Assembly: GCA_001972305.1 (NCBI GenBank)
Contig: BDDD01000371.1
Location: 494,200-558,199, forward strand
Direction: 5' to 3'
Origin: Cephalotus follicularis
Lineage: Eukaryota; Streptophyta; Magnoliopsida; Oxalidales; Cephalotaceae
DNA length: 64,000 bases
Part shown: positions 32,564 to 44,282 of the stretch, one piece after another
Numbering within the stretch: position 1 is the first letter of the stretch
Layout: each line of letters begins with the position of its first letter
Made by a program: the position numbers and the translations under genes
Notes under the pieces: model-generated
The model's database searches: none
What the model saw: only the letters and a program-made list of their open reading frames with translations
What the model was told of the DNA's origin: nothing

Positions 32564-34151
32564 TGTAATGCCCCGAATTTAATAAAAAGGCCCAATGTGT
32601 GTGTGTGTATGGCGCATAAGGCGCCCGCATGAGAGAAAGAACGGCAGAGACACATGGGCAAGCACGAGAGAGAGAGGGAGAGAGGCCTTAGGCGCACTAG
32701 AGAAAATGACGCCGGGAAGGATGGAGCTCGTCGGTCAAAGCTTCCACCACCGACATGTAAAGAGGCTAGCCCATGATAGTTGTTGCAGTGATGCTAAGAA
32801 AGCAGTTGGTGTAAGAAGAGTTCTGTTCTCGTAACGGAAAGTGGAGCTGAAGGAAGAACCAGATGTAGTTCAGCAACAAATGGAACTGAACGATAGTAGA
32901 ATCTGCAAGTTCAAGTTGAGGTAGTTTATACTATTTTGCTTGCATTCATGCATTTTGAATTGATTGTATGGACATGATTGTTAATTGATGATTGTGTGCT
33001 AAATGGATTATCACTGTTATGAATGATTGAATATATATGTTAGAGGGATGGTTCATGAGTACTGGGTATGGTTTATAAATGGATTTTAAATGGATTTTGA
33101 AAAGGTTTTTAATCTGGTTTTTCAACTGTTTTTCAAACTGCTATTTCTATTTAAACTGTCGACGCTTTTATGTCTTTAAACTAAACTCGTCAACGTTTTG
33201 TGTTTTACTTGCTGGACTAGTGACGCTTAAGCATTAAGCGTCGAGGCCCAGCACATACAGTCGATGCTTAGGTACTAAGCATCGACGCCTAGTGCTAAGC
33301 GTTAACACCTAATGCCCTGCCATAGCTGAATTTCACGGTTTTACATGATTTTCAATCCCAAACGGTTTTACCCCCAAACGGATTCCATAGGAAGCTTCGC
33401 TAAAGCTTTTTAACCTATGGAAATCCTGTTTAATACTTTTAATCTCTAAATCAATTTTTAAATGGATTTTTAAAGAGAATTTAATGAAAGGGTTTTCAAC
33501 ATTCAAATGGATTTTGAAATGTTTTTCAATTAATGGCCAGGATAGCTCGGTTGGGACATCTGGACGCGGATATACTAGTCGAACTTCCTCTCCATTGTTT
33601 TTAAACTCCAATAGGGACCAACAAAAGGGAAATGGTTTATGGTTATGGAAAAGGGTTTCAAAGGGTTTTGACGGATGTGGATCCTATGTGATCCTTTATG
33701 GTAGGTCCCTATCTTTTAAATGGAAAATATGGTTATCGGCTAAGGGAAGTGTACGACTATGTTTGACGGATGGTTAGGGATGAGACCTTACCGGATAACC
33801 CATTCATAATCTCATTTCCTTCATGAAGAATTATGGATGTATGCCACATATTAGGGTTACGAAATCCTCCCTTTTTGGGTGACTTGAGCAATCATCGCAT
33901 TGTGGATGGATATGGTATATGGTAGCGTATGCTACATACAAGTCACAGCTCCCAGAGATCTCTTTTACTGTAGGGGCTGGTTTACCCTCTATATGGGACA
34001 TGCATTATGGTATGGATTATGTGTCCAGTGTTATCCTATGCTCCATATGGCTATGGCACGGAGAGTGCATAGACGATCGAGGTACTATCTCGGGCTAGAG
34101 TGGTCGAGAAGTACTTGACCTTATGGATTGATTGTCCCCATGGATGTTATG
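32564..34151 (+). repeat. Forward LTR of family C (5' portion)
   Basis: TGTAATGCCCCGAATTT marks a canonical LTR start. The region has (TG)6 and (GA)n runs near 32,597-32,690, a GCGTCGACGC cluster (33,158-33,310), and a stretch 33,480-33,700 whose reverse complement occurs at 45,113-45,300 and 40,100-40,133. It is cut at 34,151 by a reverse LTR end. No coding domain is visible; the frame at 33,484-33,777 has no family resemblance. Confidence 0.75.
33158..33310. repeat. GCGTCGACGC-like palindrome cluster in family C LTR
   Basis: CTGTCGACGC, CTCGTCAACG, AGCGTCGAGGC, CAGTCGATGC, AGCATCGACGCC and AGCGTTAACACC are spread over 150 bp. The family C copy in reverse orientation has its own cluster at 59,635-59,800. 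Confidence 0.75.
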
Positions 34152-34682
34152 TGTCACACCCCATTTTTCCAATTACGTTAGACAAGCATATGGTGATATA
34201 GGAAATAAGCATAATAATATTACAGCAACAATTCATAAATAAATTTGCGGAAGCATTCGATAAGCCGGAATATAAATACAAGTCATCCTCACGCATCCCA
34301 TACTACGTGCAGGCATAAATTCAACAATTATCCTTACATAAGGAAAACAACAACAACGGGATGTGATCCATTCGATAAAATACAATACATCATAAATAAC
34401 AACCTTAAGTTGACAATTAGAAGCTCTCCAAGCTTCAGCAGTAACCTCCAAGTCTTCGCTTAATCTGGAATTGTAGGGGTTAGCCTTTGTCCTCACTCGG
34501 CTAAGTAGGGAACATGTATGAAAACGAATATATAAATGTATCCATGCAAGGTAGTTAAATCTGAACAGTAAAAACATATAAATGCCAGAATATATATACG
34601 AGCAATCATGCCAACTGGCTAAATGAATCATTCAATCAAACACGTCGCAAAGGACCAATCAATTCTTGCAATAACCGCAAAT
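34152..34682 (-). repeat. Reverse LTR 3' end (F-type)
   Basis: TGTCACACCCC at 34,152 opens a segment whose reverse complement matches 36,910-37,441, including GAGTGAGGACAAAGGCTAAC and GATTAAGCGAAGACTTGGAG. Only the last ~530 bp of the LTR are present, pointing opposite to the F-type LTR that follows. Confidence 0.8.
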
Positions 34683-34734
34683 TCAATTAATGTATATTGA
34701 TTCCATGTTTAAAATAAATATACATTTTAATTGA
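34683..34734. repeat. Inverted repeat / hairpin at the junction of two opposed LTR segments
   Basis: The left arm TTCAATTAATGTATATT and right arm AATATACATTTTAATTGAA pair over 17 bases with a 2-base bulge, around an 18-base loop. Confidence 0.75.
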
Positions 34735-37441
34735 ATTATTTATCCAATTATCGTAAAAATTGTGATTGGTAATTGCTTGGATGAATGGAGATGCAATTTG
34801 GTGAAAATCAAACTTAAGAAACCCTAAAACATCCATTGACAGCCGACTGCCACAGGGGGAAAGTCGACTGCCTGGTTTATGAAGGGGCAGTCGACTGTCA
34901 CAGGGGAGCAGTCGACTACCTGATGCATGTTGTGGACAGTCGACTGGCCAACGCATCCAGTCGACTGGATCGGTACAGAACAGGTGTCTGTCCATGCCTG
35001 TTAAACTGAACCAAGAGGAGATTGCATGGTGGGCAGGTGTCATGCGAGACAAGAGCTGCCAGAACATGCAAAAAGGCATGCTTGCATGTCCTCTATTCCC
35101 TCTGCAACTTGCAGACCTGCAACCTGCAAGAAACAAAAGAGAGAAAGGTGGGAAGAGATAGAAAGAAGAGAGTAAGAGAAGTGCATATGACTGAGGGAAG
35201 GAATCTGACGAATTCAAAAGTCTTTGAGACCCTATATCAGCTGTGCATGAGCTGTGAGTGAGTGGTAGAGACACTGAATTGAGAAGATTGCTAGAATTGG
35301 TGAAGGCTTGTTTTGGAAGGATTTGGGGAGCTGAAGGAAGAAGACTTGACTTGGATTCTTCCTGGTAAGTTCCAAATTCGAACTCCCTGCTTAAGTAGTA
35401 ATGTTAATGATGTAACTAGGAAGGTTAGTTATCTTCTGTTGACATGGTAAAGGATTCACAGTTCTAGAATGGAATTCAAATGATAATGAAAGGGAGTAAA
35501 ATATGGACACAAGCTTAGAGAATCTTAACAACTCTAATTGGACTATAGTTGTTGTTAATGTCATAATGTAAGCTTACTGATTCCCTAAGTGTACACATAC
35601 ACACCTTCTGTCAAAAAGGGAGATTAAGGAATTTGAATTGAAAGATACTTGACATAGAGTTCCAAAGAGAAAGTGGTAAATGGAAGTTAAAGATTAAGGA
35701 ATTGGTAATAGGCTACTGTTGAAGTAGTAACTGTAGCTGGATAGTTTAACCTCTTGGTTAATAACTGAACAACATGCATGCATAGATTGAACCTGCTGGA
35801 TTTAAGAGATTGTTGGTGAAAAGGCTTTGGGAACTCAAGGAGAAAGATCATTCCAATTGATCTTGGGATAAGCTATTGAGGTAGGGGTAACGATATGTTA
35901 TGGAAGATATGATCATGCATATCATGTATGTTATTTTCTGCATTGTTACATGCTTTGATTGTATTGAGTTTGGATTGAGAAATATACAAACTGCTACTGC
36001 TTGCATTTTCTGGGCAGAAGCAGACGACTTTTCTTCATGGAAGTCGACTACTCAACCCTATCCAGTCGACTGCCAAGGCAAAGCAGTCGACTACTCAACC
36101 TAGGCAGCCGACTATTCTTGAAGGCAGCCGACTGTCCTGGATAAAATTTGCTAATATAGGTCTGTTGGACCTCAATTTTGAATGTAATCAACTTGGCCTC
36201 CATTTGGATGACTAGAACAGTTAATCCTGGCCTCATATACAGTTACATTCCAAAATTAAACAATGTACGCACTCCTTGTGAGAGATGCATATGGATGACT
36301 ATGAATGCTATTCCTTGTGAACCCTTGAATAGCTGCTGTCTTGTAATGTTGTTACTGTATATGGTACCTTATATTAGTATATACTGTTTGGTGCTAATCA
36401 ACACCACTACCACTATGTTTCATTGATTGAAACCAATTATGGGCTATGTACCCAAATTATGATATCAACTATCAGTTTCAAATGAAAACCTATTGATTCT
36501 CCTCCTATGAGAGGTACCATCTGTTTCGTTCTCCAAGCGAGAACCACTATTATATTGATATCGTTTTCCTCCTATGAGATGTACGATAATTGACTTGTTA
36601 TATGTTTCTAAAGAAAACATCTTCATATTGATATATGTAATATTATTATTGAAATGCTTGAATTGTTTGTTTATGTTTATTGCCGGTAGTCGAGTGATGG
36701 ATGTGGTCACCGACTACGGTAGGGATCCTGGGTGCCAGGAGTTGGCCAGCGATCTCCCAAAACTTATCTGCATGGCAGATCTTAATTGTTAAACTACCCA
36801 CCAACGCCGGTAGTATATGTTACCTGTACTATCATCCTCGGAGCGCAGGAGATAGTTAGGTAGTGCACAGTCGGAGCTAGGAGATAGCGTCATGTGACAC
36901 CCAAACCAGGATGAATTGTTTGTACCCTTGTGCGGTATGCTTGCATATGTATTATCTATGGCCACTTGGCATGATTGCTTATATATTGGTATACTTAAAT
37001 GTTATTCAAATATAAATTGTCATACATGTTGCATTCATATATTCCTTAGCAAGCATTATCTTCCTATTTAGCCAAGTGAGGACAACGGCTAACCCCTACA
37101 ATTTCAGATTAAGCGAAGACTTGGAGTTTGCGGCTGAAGCTTGGAGAGCTTCTACTTTCGACCGAAGGTTGTTATTTCTTTTATGATGTTGTATTTTGTA
37201 ACGAATGGTTCATACCCCGTGTTATGTTGTTTTCCTTATGCTTAAGGATAATATTTGACTTGTACCCGCATGTAGTATGGGATGCGTGCGGATGGCTTGT
37301 ATTTTGATATTCCGGCTTATTGACTGCTTCCGCATATTATTTATGAACTGTTGAATGAAATGATGGAGTATTATGTTTAATTCTGATATCACCATATATG
37401 CTTGTCTTAATGGTATGGGAAATGAATAACGGGGTGTGACA
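34735..37441 (+). repeat. Forward F-type gypsy LTR, right end complete
   Basis: It ends GGGGTGTGACA at 37,441 directly before a primer site, so it is a 5' LTR. Contents include CAGTCGACTG clusters (34,838-34,965 and 36,015-36,140), a purine-rich transcribed-leader-like stretch (35,130-35,380) with a CTGGTAAGT donor-like site near 35,361, the block related to 15,190-15,290 (about 36,690-36,900), and the GAGTGAGGACAA block (about 37,076). The left end lacks TGTAA and looks truncated. No gene is visible. Confidence 0.75.
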
Positions 37442-37444
37442 GCA

Positions 37445-37456
37445 TGGTATCAGAGC
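37445..37456 (+). other. Primer-binding site after the F-type LTR
   Basis: TGGTATCAGAGC, exact initiator tRNA-Met type. About 50 bp of leader resembling element A's leader follows (ATATGCTAAGCTGGGATAAG), and then the element is lost. Confidence 0.88.
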
Positions 37457-37510
37457 ATATTCCATATATGCTAAGCTGGGATAAGTTTCTCGAAAAATTA
37501 AGCACATTCC

Positions 37511-38836
37511 ACACACGCACATGCACACATCAAACTCACACACTTCCATAGCCGGAACCACCTCGGCAGCATAAATTACAACTCCATTGACATTCTATCA
37601 ACGCGGTCATGGGCTATAGGACTGAACACATCCCTCATATACTCATATAGATACCCACTTACAGTGCACCGTATGAACATCGGTAGAAAGGCTACGCAAG
37701 CACTCCTCCCCTGGAAAATCATACGTTGGTGCACCTCAGTACATGAACCTCGATCGAAGGGCTACGCAAGCTGACCCCCGTCGGCAATCAGGAGCTCAGC
37801 ACTAAACTAGGTGAACCTCGATCGAGAAGCTACCTCGTCGGCAATCACATAGCATTAGTATCGTCCAAGGGGCCTGCGAATCACTGCTCAGCTCCACCTT
37901 TTACGAGATAACAGGGGAGAACATCGGCTCAGAGGTAAGTGTATCACCACTTAGACCATCTCGTGCCGGCAATCTCATACATAACCAAGTAACTAGCACC
38001 CAGTAACCAGTACCCAAGGACAACAACACATGATATCAAAATAAAGCAAGAATACTTAAACAGAAGGGGAACAACAAGTTCAACCCAGGCATTGAGCCAT
38101 CAGCTCGAAAACAACAGTATTAACATGCAATATCAACAAGATGACATGAGAAGAAATCCTAGTTAAAGATAATATCATGGAAGGGCATATAAACAATAAA
38201 CTCTCAGTTATCAATTGATAGAAAGAAGAACATCCCACTCACTAGTATCAGTAGCTTCCTCAGCTAGCTTCCTTGTTGGGCGGGCTCTGTGCCTAGATCT
38301 TCCTCTGCAAGACCAATACACAACAACACTTAGCTACCATGAACAACATCTCTAAAGCTATGCATGAACCACATACATCCATGAAAACCAAGGCGAAGCT
38401 CTTCCTCAGCCTCAAGGATCGTGCCTGCACCAACCATGCAACGCACCAAAACGTACTGAGGAGGACACTCACCTGCTAGACGCGTAGACGGTGAAAAAAA
38501 ATCTCAACCTCAGACAATGCTCAAAGCTACAGAAGAAAGATGAAAGATGAAAGCTCACTCTCCCAAATGCTTCTTCAGGTGTGAAAAGATGGATATGATA
38601 TCTGCCAAAAGTCAACTATCAAGCTTCCTAAGCAAGCTTTGCACATATCCCAACACCAACTAAACACTTCTTATCTCTTAGCCACATCATATAACATTGG
38701 GCCTCCACCAAGCCAAAACCAAAGTAACACTTACCCGATAAGAGAAGCCCAAGCCAACCACAACCAAGGACAAAAGAAAAAAAATTTCCCCCTAGCCCAA
38801 ACATCAATTTACCCAAAATTAATGCGGGCCATTACA
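37511..38836 (-). repeat. Probable reverse-oriented LTR (family G)
   Basis: Read on the minus strand from 38,836, the sequence starts TGTAATGGCCCGC. It then runs through a U3-like part, a pyrimidine-rich leader (38,580-38,500) and a GCAGGTGAGTG donor-like site (about 38,478). Three related segments follow, containing CTTGCGTAGCC(C/T)TT or GAGGTAGCTTCTCGATCGAGG and GATTGCCG (37,670-37,850). No coding domain. The left edge is approximate. Confidence 0.5.
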
Positions 38837-39359
38837 GTCGACGCTTTCATTGATAGCGTCGATGCTTTCATCATTTGTTTAGTTTACGTCGACGCCTTAA
38901 GTCAACGTTTTCGTTGTTTTTTCATTATAACTGTCGACGCCTTGACAAAGCGTCGACGCTTTCTTGCCTGTTTTAACTGTTTATTTTATTTTGTGTTTTT
39001 ATTAGTAGTTTTCGATACCAGTTCTCTATTTTGCATGCTATGCCTAGGTTAAATATATTAAAATAATCTAACTTGATTTCCTAGTGTTCGACCCGTTACT
39101 GCACAACCGCGCACTTGCGGTATAAATTTTAAACATTCTAAACACATGAACACATGAAAACTGGCATTTAGAGACGCACATTTTTCCTTAATAATCTTAA
39201 CCACCATTTCGTAACATTCAAGAGGTTAACTACATATATATACTGTCCCATACCTGTATATATAATTATTAACCAACATCCCATAGCTACACCATCACAA
39301 TCCGGACCATTACGATCAATAACGATATGATTCGTAACCATAAAACCCGTAATCATATC
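38837..39359. repeat. LTR-like sequence with GCGTCGACGC cluster
   Basis: The cluster at 38,837-38,965 has GTCGACGC five times, in AGCGTCGATGC, ACGTCGACGCC, TGTCGACGCC and AGCGTCGACGC contexts. About 390 bp of AT-rich sequence without a coding domain follow. The host LTR was not identified. Confidence 0.5.
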
Positions 39360-39660
39360 ATATCCATTCCATAACCATTCCATATCTATTTCATAACCGT
39401 ACCATAACCGTATCCATAACCATAACCATAGCCATCCGTAACCATAACCATAACAATCCGTAACCATACGATCCATGACCGTACAATCCATAATAGTATG
39501 ATCCATAACCGTACAGTAACCATAACCGTGCCGTAACCATAACCGTACTATAACTCTACCGTAACCGTTACCACAACCGTGCCGTAACCATAACCTACCG
39601 TAACCACAACCATAACCGAAACTGTACTGTAACCATAACCATTCCATAACGATCCATAAC
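39360..39660. repeat. Degenerate CCATAAC / CCGTAAC short-period array
   Basis: About 300 bp are made of variants of (A)CCATAAC and CCGTAAC with period 6-7 and occasional longer units. It is not the plant telomere repeat (CCCTAAA). It lies at the end of the reverse family C LTR. Confidence 0.8.
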
Positions 39661-40133
39661 ATCCATTCCACTATCTACGCACTCTCAGAGTTGTAGGTGA
39701 GTAGGGTTGAGATAACACTGACCACACTGTTCGTACCATAGGTTCGCCCATGATGTGGGGTGAGCACTATCCATATCGGTCCTCCCACGATGTGGGGTTA
39801 GCACTATCCATATGGGTCCTCCCACGATGTGGGGTACGCACTATCCATATCGCTCCTCCCACAACGTGGGGTAAGCACTATCCATATCGGTCCTCCCACG
39901 ATATGGGGTAACCACTATCCATATCGATCTTCCCGCAATGCGGGTTCCCATTGAGATCCATATCCACACCATATGATGTGGTCTAACATTCATGACCTTC
40001 ATGACGGAAATGAGGGTCATGAATGGGTTATCTTATTTACTCTAATACAATACAATCAATCAATCTATACCATAGTCATAACCCATAACCATATACCCAT
40101 TTAAATGATAGGGACCTTTTCATAAAGGATCAC
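39661..40133 (-). repeat. Reverse family C LTR, segment left of element D
   Basis: Joining 40,133 to 45,113 recreates the reverse complement of 33,660-33,710 (ATAGGATCCACATC next to AAAGGATCAC), so this is the left continuation of one family C LTR in reverse. It contains the ~42-bp array at 39,753-39,955. Confidence 0.78.
39753..39955. repeat. Five-copy ~42-bp minisatellite in reverse family C LTR
   Basis: Each unit reads GATGTGGGGTNAGCACTATC then CATATCGGTCCTCCCAC; the last copies drift (GATATGGGG, GCAATGCGGG). Confidence 0.88.
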
Positions 40134-42099
40134 TGTAACACCGGGAATTTTTTAACTGAAGGCATATGTATATATAAAATCTCTTATAAGGAATGGAATT
40201 TTGGGCTTGGGAATAGTTTCCTTGGCATTGGGCCGAACCTAGTACAGGGAAGAAAGAGACGTTGGGTCGACCATCACAATGTTACCAGCCCACATTTGTA
40301 AAGAAACGGCAGTGAATTGTCCAGGGAATTCTAGAGCCTTCCATGGTTGGCTATCAAAGGAAGGTAGTGAGTGTGGAGACGGCAACTGTTGTCTTGGACA
40401 GAAAGAGACAAAGAGAGGGCAGTTATCTGGAGAATTCTTGTCTCCCCTTTCCACCCTCATTTAATCGCCTCACCTCAAGCTTTGAAAGAGACATGGAAAG
40501 AACGACCCAGAGATCAAAGGGAGAAGAAGTGAAGGAGGGAGCTTAGTCTAAAGGCAAGGAAGCGTTGTGCGTGTCTAGCCGAGCAAACGAAACTGTAAAT
40601 CGAGCTCGTCAAAGTTAAGGTAGGATCTACTTCCCACTCAATGCCTCACTCTTTATGTGTATTGTTTATGAATACTACGATAATGTGTTTACTCCGACTA
40701 GAGTTAGGCAAATGATAGTAAGGTAGGATGATTGGAATGTGTATTCTAGTTCTCTGGAACTAATGGGTACTTGAATCTAGTGAATGTTCACATCTTGTGT
40801 ATTGATTGTAGTGAGTGACCGGTTGCATCTCGAGCACGCCATAGCATGCATCCCGAGCATGCCATGCTATGAGCTCGAGCACGCCATAGCATGCGTCCCC
40901 AGCATGCTAGGCCATGCGGCCGAGCATGCCATAGCATACGTCCTGAGCATGCAAGGCTATGAGCCCAAGCACGCCTTAGCATGCGTCTTGAGCATGCCAT
41001 GCTATGCGCCCAAGAACGCCATAGCATACGGCACGAGTATGCCAGGCTATGCGCCTGAGCACGCTGTAGCATGCAACCTGAGCATGTCAACCTATGCGCT
41101 GAATGCTCCAGAGCATGTGTATCCAATCGTACCCGACCTTAGGTATCTGAGGAGGACTAGTGTGACTGAGTGAATGAAATGTAAACTGTGGAAGGATAAA
41201 TGAATGCAGTGTAAAGTAACTTAGATGTAATGAAGGACGACCTCTGAAAGAAATAGAAATGTAAGGTTAATGCAATAATGAGTAATGTAATGGAATGTAA
41301 TGATCTAGGTCACCACTGAGATGAATCAGTAACGCTATCCCCGAGATGAACCAATGGGTCACCAATTGAGATGAACTAGGAGGGGGGATCACCGATTGAG
41401 ATGAGCCAAAAGGATCACCTATCGAGATGAGCCACAAATGTTGAATGAATGTTTCTATAAAGTGTAAAGATAAATGTGTAAATGATAGAACTATAATAAC
41501 TCCGAGCAAAGGTAAAAGTAAATTTTCTTCTTCCTCTCCTCAGCCATTAACGTCTGGAGTGCGTATTCCACTCCTCCTTAAGCGGGGGTACTGAGGAAGG
41601 ATTTATATAATAGTTAAATGGTCCTGTGAATGTTGTGGATGTTTGTACTGTCTGGATGAGCATTCAATTGCATCTCTCACGATGTACACATGTTTACACT
41701 TGCTACACATGCCCCCCATACTTGCATATGAAGTAGTTCCTACACAACCAGTGGTTGCTGACCCATTCTCGGCAATGGGTCATGTGCAGGTAAAGCTTTG
41801 CAGCAAGAAGAGGATTAAAGTAACCGAGTAAGTCTTCTCCTCCAATGTAGTTCGACGACCAAGATGTATGAAAGTGTATTGCTTTATGACCTACCGGGTT
41901 GTGGCAGAGCCTGAAATAAACAGTATTGTCTATACATTGGGTTTTATCCGTATGAGTTATGGTTTAGTTGGATTTTTCTCATGCAATATTGTATGATAAA
42001 ATGTTTTATTTATGCTACTGGGTGATTGATGGACTTGAATGGTACAACTTGTAGCACATCAAGCCTTGGGGGTTAGCCCTTGGGGTTTGGGGCATTACA
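40134..42099 (+). repeat. Element D 5' LTR (1966 bp)
   Basis: It starts TGTAACACC and ends GGGGCATTACA. It holds a 45-bp array (40,831-41,110) and a looser array of GGTCACC(A/G)A(T/C)(T/C)GAGATGA(A/G)CCA units (41,295-41,440). The long frames on both strands over the 45-bp array are explained by its length being a multiple of three. Confidence 0.9.
40831..41110. repeat. 45-bp minisatellite (about six units) in element D 5' LTR
   Basis: Each unit has CGAGCACGCCATAGCATGCG then TCC(C/T)GAGCATGCCA(T/G)GCTATG; two half-units of about 22 bp share GAGCA(C/T)GCCA. Open in frame on both strands over about 100 codons. Confidence 0.88.
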
Positions 42100-42103
42100 A
42101 TTT

Positions 42104-42117
42104 TGGTGTCAGAGCCA
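42104..42117 (+). other. Element D primer-binding site
   Basis: TGGTGTCAGAGCCA starts 4 bp after the LTR end. It differs from the initiator Met site (TGGTATCAGAGC) at one base in the first 12. Confidence 0.82.
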
Positions 42118-42223
42118 GGTTCTTCTATGCTGGGTATACCGGTATAGAGTCCTTGGCTCATAAAGTTAATTGCATATGGATATAATTAGTGGATGTTGAT
42201 CTTTTGTTTTATTGAAGGTGAAT

Positions 42224-44282
42224 ATGGATGGTCGTTGAAGTAGAACTGCACGAGGAGCAAGAGCTGAGTCACCGATTAGACGTACTCGAGCAAGTAGAGA
42301 TGTAGAAGAAGTGAATGTGGCCCAAGAGGTAGAAGCGACAGCTCCCAATTGAGAAGACCCTAGGGGCCTTATGAGAAGTATGCGTGCAATGATGGCCCAG
42401 ATGAATGAATTTATAAAGCGTCATGCGACTACACTAGAACAAACCTCAGCTGCCAGACCTGATAGACGAGTGGGTGAAGCACCAGAGCAACCTCCGGCCA
42501 CAAGACCCCTTAGGTTGCTATGACAGGAAGGAAATCGGTCGATCAGCCTACACGCCTAGTGGATCCCCTAGTTAAGTTTTTGAGGTTAAATCCTCTAGTG
42601 TTTACAAGGGACTCGGATGTTGTAGCAGCTGAAAGATGGTTAATGCAAATTGAGAAGATTTTCAGAGTCTTGGAGTGTTCTGACTCTCAGAAGATTCTCT
42701 TCGCCACATATATGTTGCAAGGCAAAGCAGATCACTGGTGGAGAATGATTGAAGACTCATGGGGGCCACCCCGATTAAATGGTTTCCACATGTTATTTTG
42801 ATGATTAACAAACGTAAATTACTTGTATGCATAAATTCTCTAAGTTATAATTGCATTTACTCACTTATCTTGTGTCCAAAGTTGTGCCAAGGATGTGTAA
42901 GCAGGCACAGGCAATTCCAGCAGGCTGGAGGCCATTCCAGCCGACTGCCAAGGGTCCAGCCGACTGTCCAGGATCCAGCCGACTTTTACAGAAACTTTGC
43001 AACTTCTCATTTCAGCCTCAACAGCCGACTGAAGCAGGGGATCAGCCGGCAGGACGAGCTTGTGAGAAAATTGCTAGGGTGCCTCAATGATGAGTGGGAA
43101 CCCAAGGTGACGACAATTGAGGAATCGAAGGACTTGAAGACTATGGAGATTGAAGAATTGCTAGGCTCCCTCATGACGCATGAAGTCAAATTGAACAAGA
43201 AATCGGCAAAACTTGTGGAGACAAAGCCACAAGAAGAGAGAAGAAAAGACATTGCACTCAAGAGCACTCATAAAGAAGAAGCATCAAGTGAGGAGGAGCT
43301 AGAAGAAGAAGATTATGTCCTCTTTGCGAAACGGTTCACTAAATTCGCAAAAATGAACAAGGCAAGAAGATTCCAAAAGAGAAACTTCAACAAAGGAGAA
43401 GGAAGCAAAATGGATCCTCCTACATGCTTCGAATGCAACAAGCCTCTCTTTACTTTTCGCATTGTGAAATTGAGTAATTAATTTTATTTGTGGTATTTTT
43501 GCTAGATTATTTTTTATAAGTCTATTCACCCCCCCTCTAGACTTCCTACAATGGGGAAATGCAGGGATAGTTAGATCATGGGACAAATTTAAAGAAGAAT
43601 TTAATGAACAATACTATCCCGAAGCTGAAGTGGCTAAAAGAGAAGCTGAATTTCTTAACCTCGCTCAAGGTCATATGATAGTTTCCCAGTGTGAGGCCAA
43701 ATTCATTGAATTGTCAAGAATAGCCCCACACATGGTTGATACTGAAACAAGGAAAGCCAAGAAGTTTCTTATTGGCCTCCGACCTAATATCAGACAGCAG
43801 CTGGTACCTCTACGACTAAGATCCCTCTTTGAAGTGTCTAGCAGGGCCAGACACATAGAGGCTGTGACTGATGAGATACATAAATTGAGGATCCAGATGG
43901 GCAATAAGAGATCGGTTTCTCCAGGAGAACATTCTGGTAGACGTTCTGGGGGCAGTAATCAATCCCAGAGATCGAGATATAGTAGTAGCCTCAACCTGAG
44001 TGGTTCCCCACATAGTACGGGCAGTCCAGCTGGTCCTTCCATATTTGGAAGATAGTATCGTAACTCCCAGCAGAGAAGAAGAGGTCGTGGCTCTCGACGA
44101 AGAGATCGAGGATTACTGTCACCATAGACAAGTCATTCCAGACTTGCTGATTCTAGCAGTCAAGCCTCTTATGAACCATGCATATATTGTCAATGTATGA
44201 ATCATGCCTCCGATGATTGTTGGTGGAAAACTGGGAAATCTATGGTATACGGAGCTACTGATCATAAAGCTGTAGAATTCAA
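42224..44282 (+). pseudogene. Element D gag, split by a Sirevirus remnant
   Basis: The start is the ATG at 42,224 (MDGR then a stop), a basic N-terminus like element A's MDGRRRR. The Retrotrans_gag core spans 42,520-42,763 (FTRDSDVVAAERWLMQIEKIF, ATYMLQGKADHWWRMIEDSWG) and continues after the insertion at 43,556 (NAGIVRSWDKFKEEFNEQYYP), then 43,630-44,055 (GHMIVSQCEAKFIELSRIAP, KKFLIGLRPNIRQQL). One knuckle remnant, CIYCQCMNHASDDCWW, lies near 44,182-44,230. Stops and frame changes disable it. It ends where the 3' LTR fragment begins at about 44,283. Confidence 0.88.
42764..43550 (+). mobile_element. Sirevirus (Ty1/copia) remnant in element D gag
   Basis: ATGGG flanks it on both sides (42,759-42,763 and 43,551-43,555), and removing it restores the gag frame EDSWGNAGIV. 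It keeps an LTR start region with TTTTGATGATTAACAAA (42,796-42,812) and CAGCCGACTG motifs (42,920-43,050). It also keeps a gag stretch (ELVRKLLGCLNDEWEPK...CFECNKP, about 43,055-43,445), then the LTR end TATTCACCCCCCCTCTAGAC...CTACA. The LTR 5' terminus no longer reads TG. Pol was lost between 43,445 and 43,446. Confidence 0.88.

Noticed and set aside
34152-37441. A foldback or MITE-like DNA transposon with 530-bp terminal inverted repeats
   Set aside because: The ends are the 3' ends of gypsy LTRs, one followed by a tRNA primer site, and flanking bases (TTATG and GCATG) are not a target duplication.
39360-39660. Interstitial telomere array
   Set aside because: The units are CCATAAC and CCGTAAC variants, not CCCTAAA; there is no run of the true plant telomere repeat.
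40784-41173. A 129-codon frame and an antisense 112-codon frame with 15-residue repeats
   Set aside because: Explained by a 45-bp minisatellite inside the element D LTR; both strands are open only because 45 is a multiple of three.
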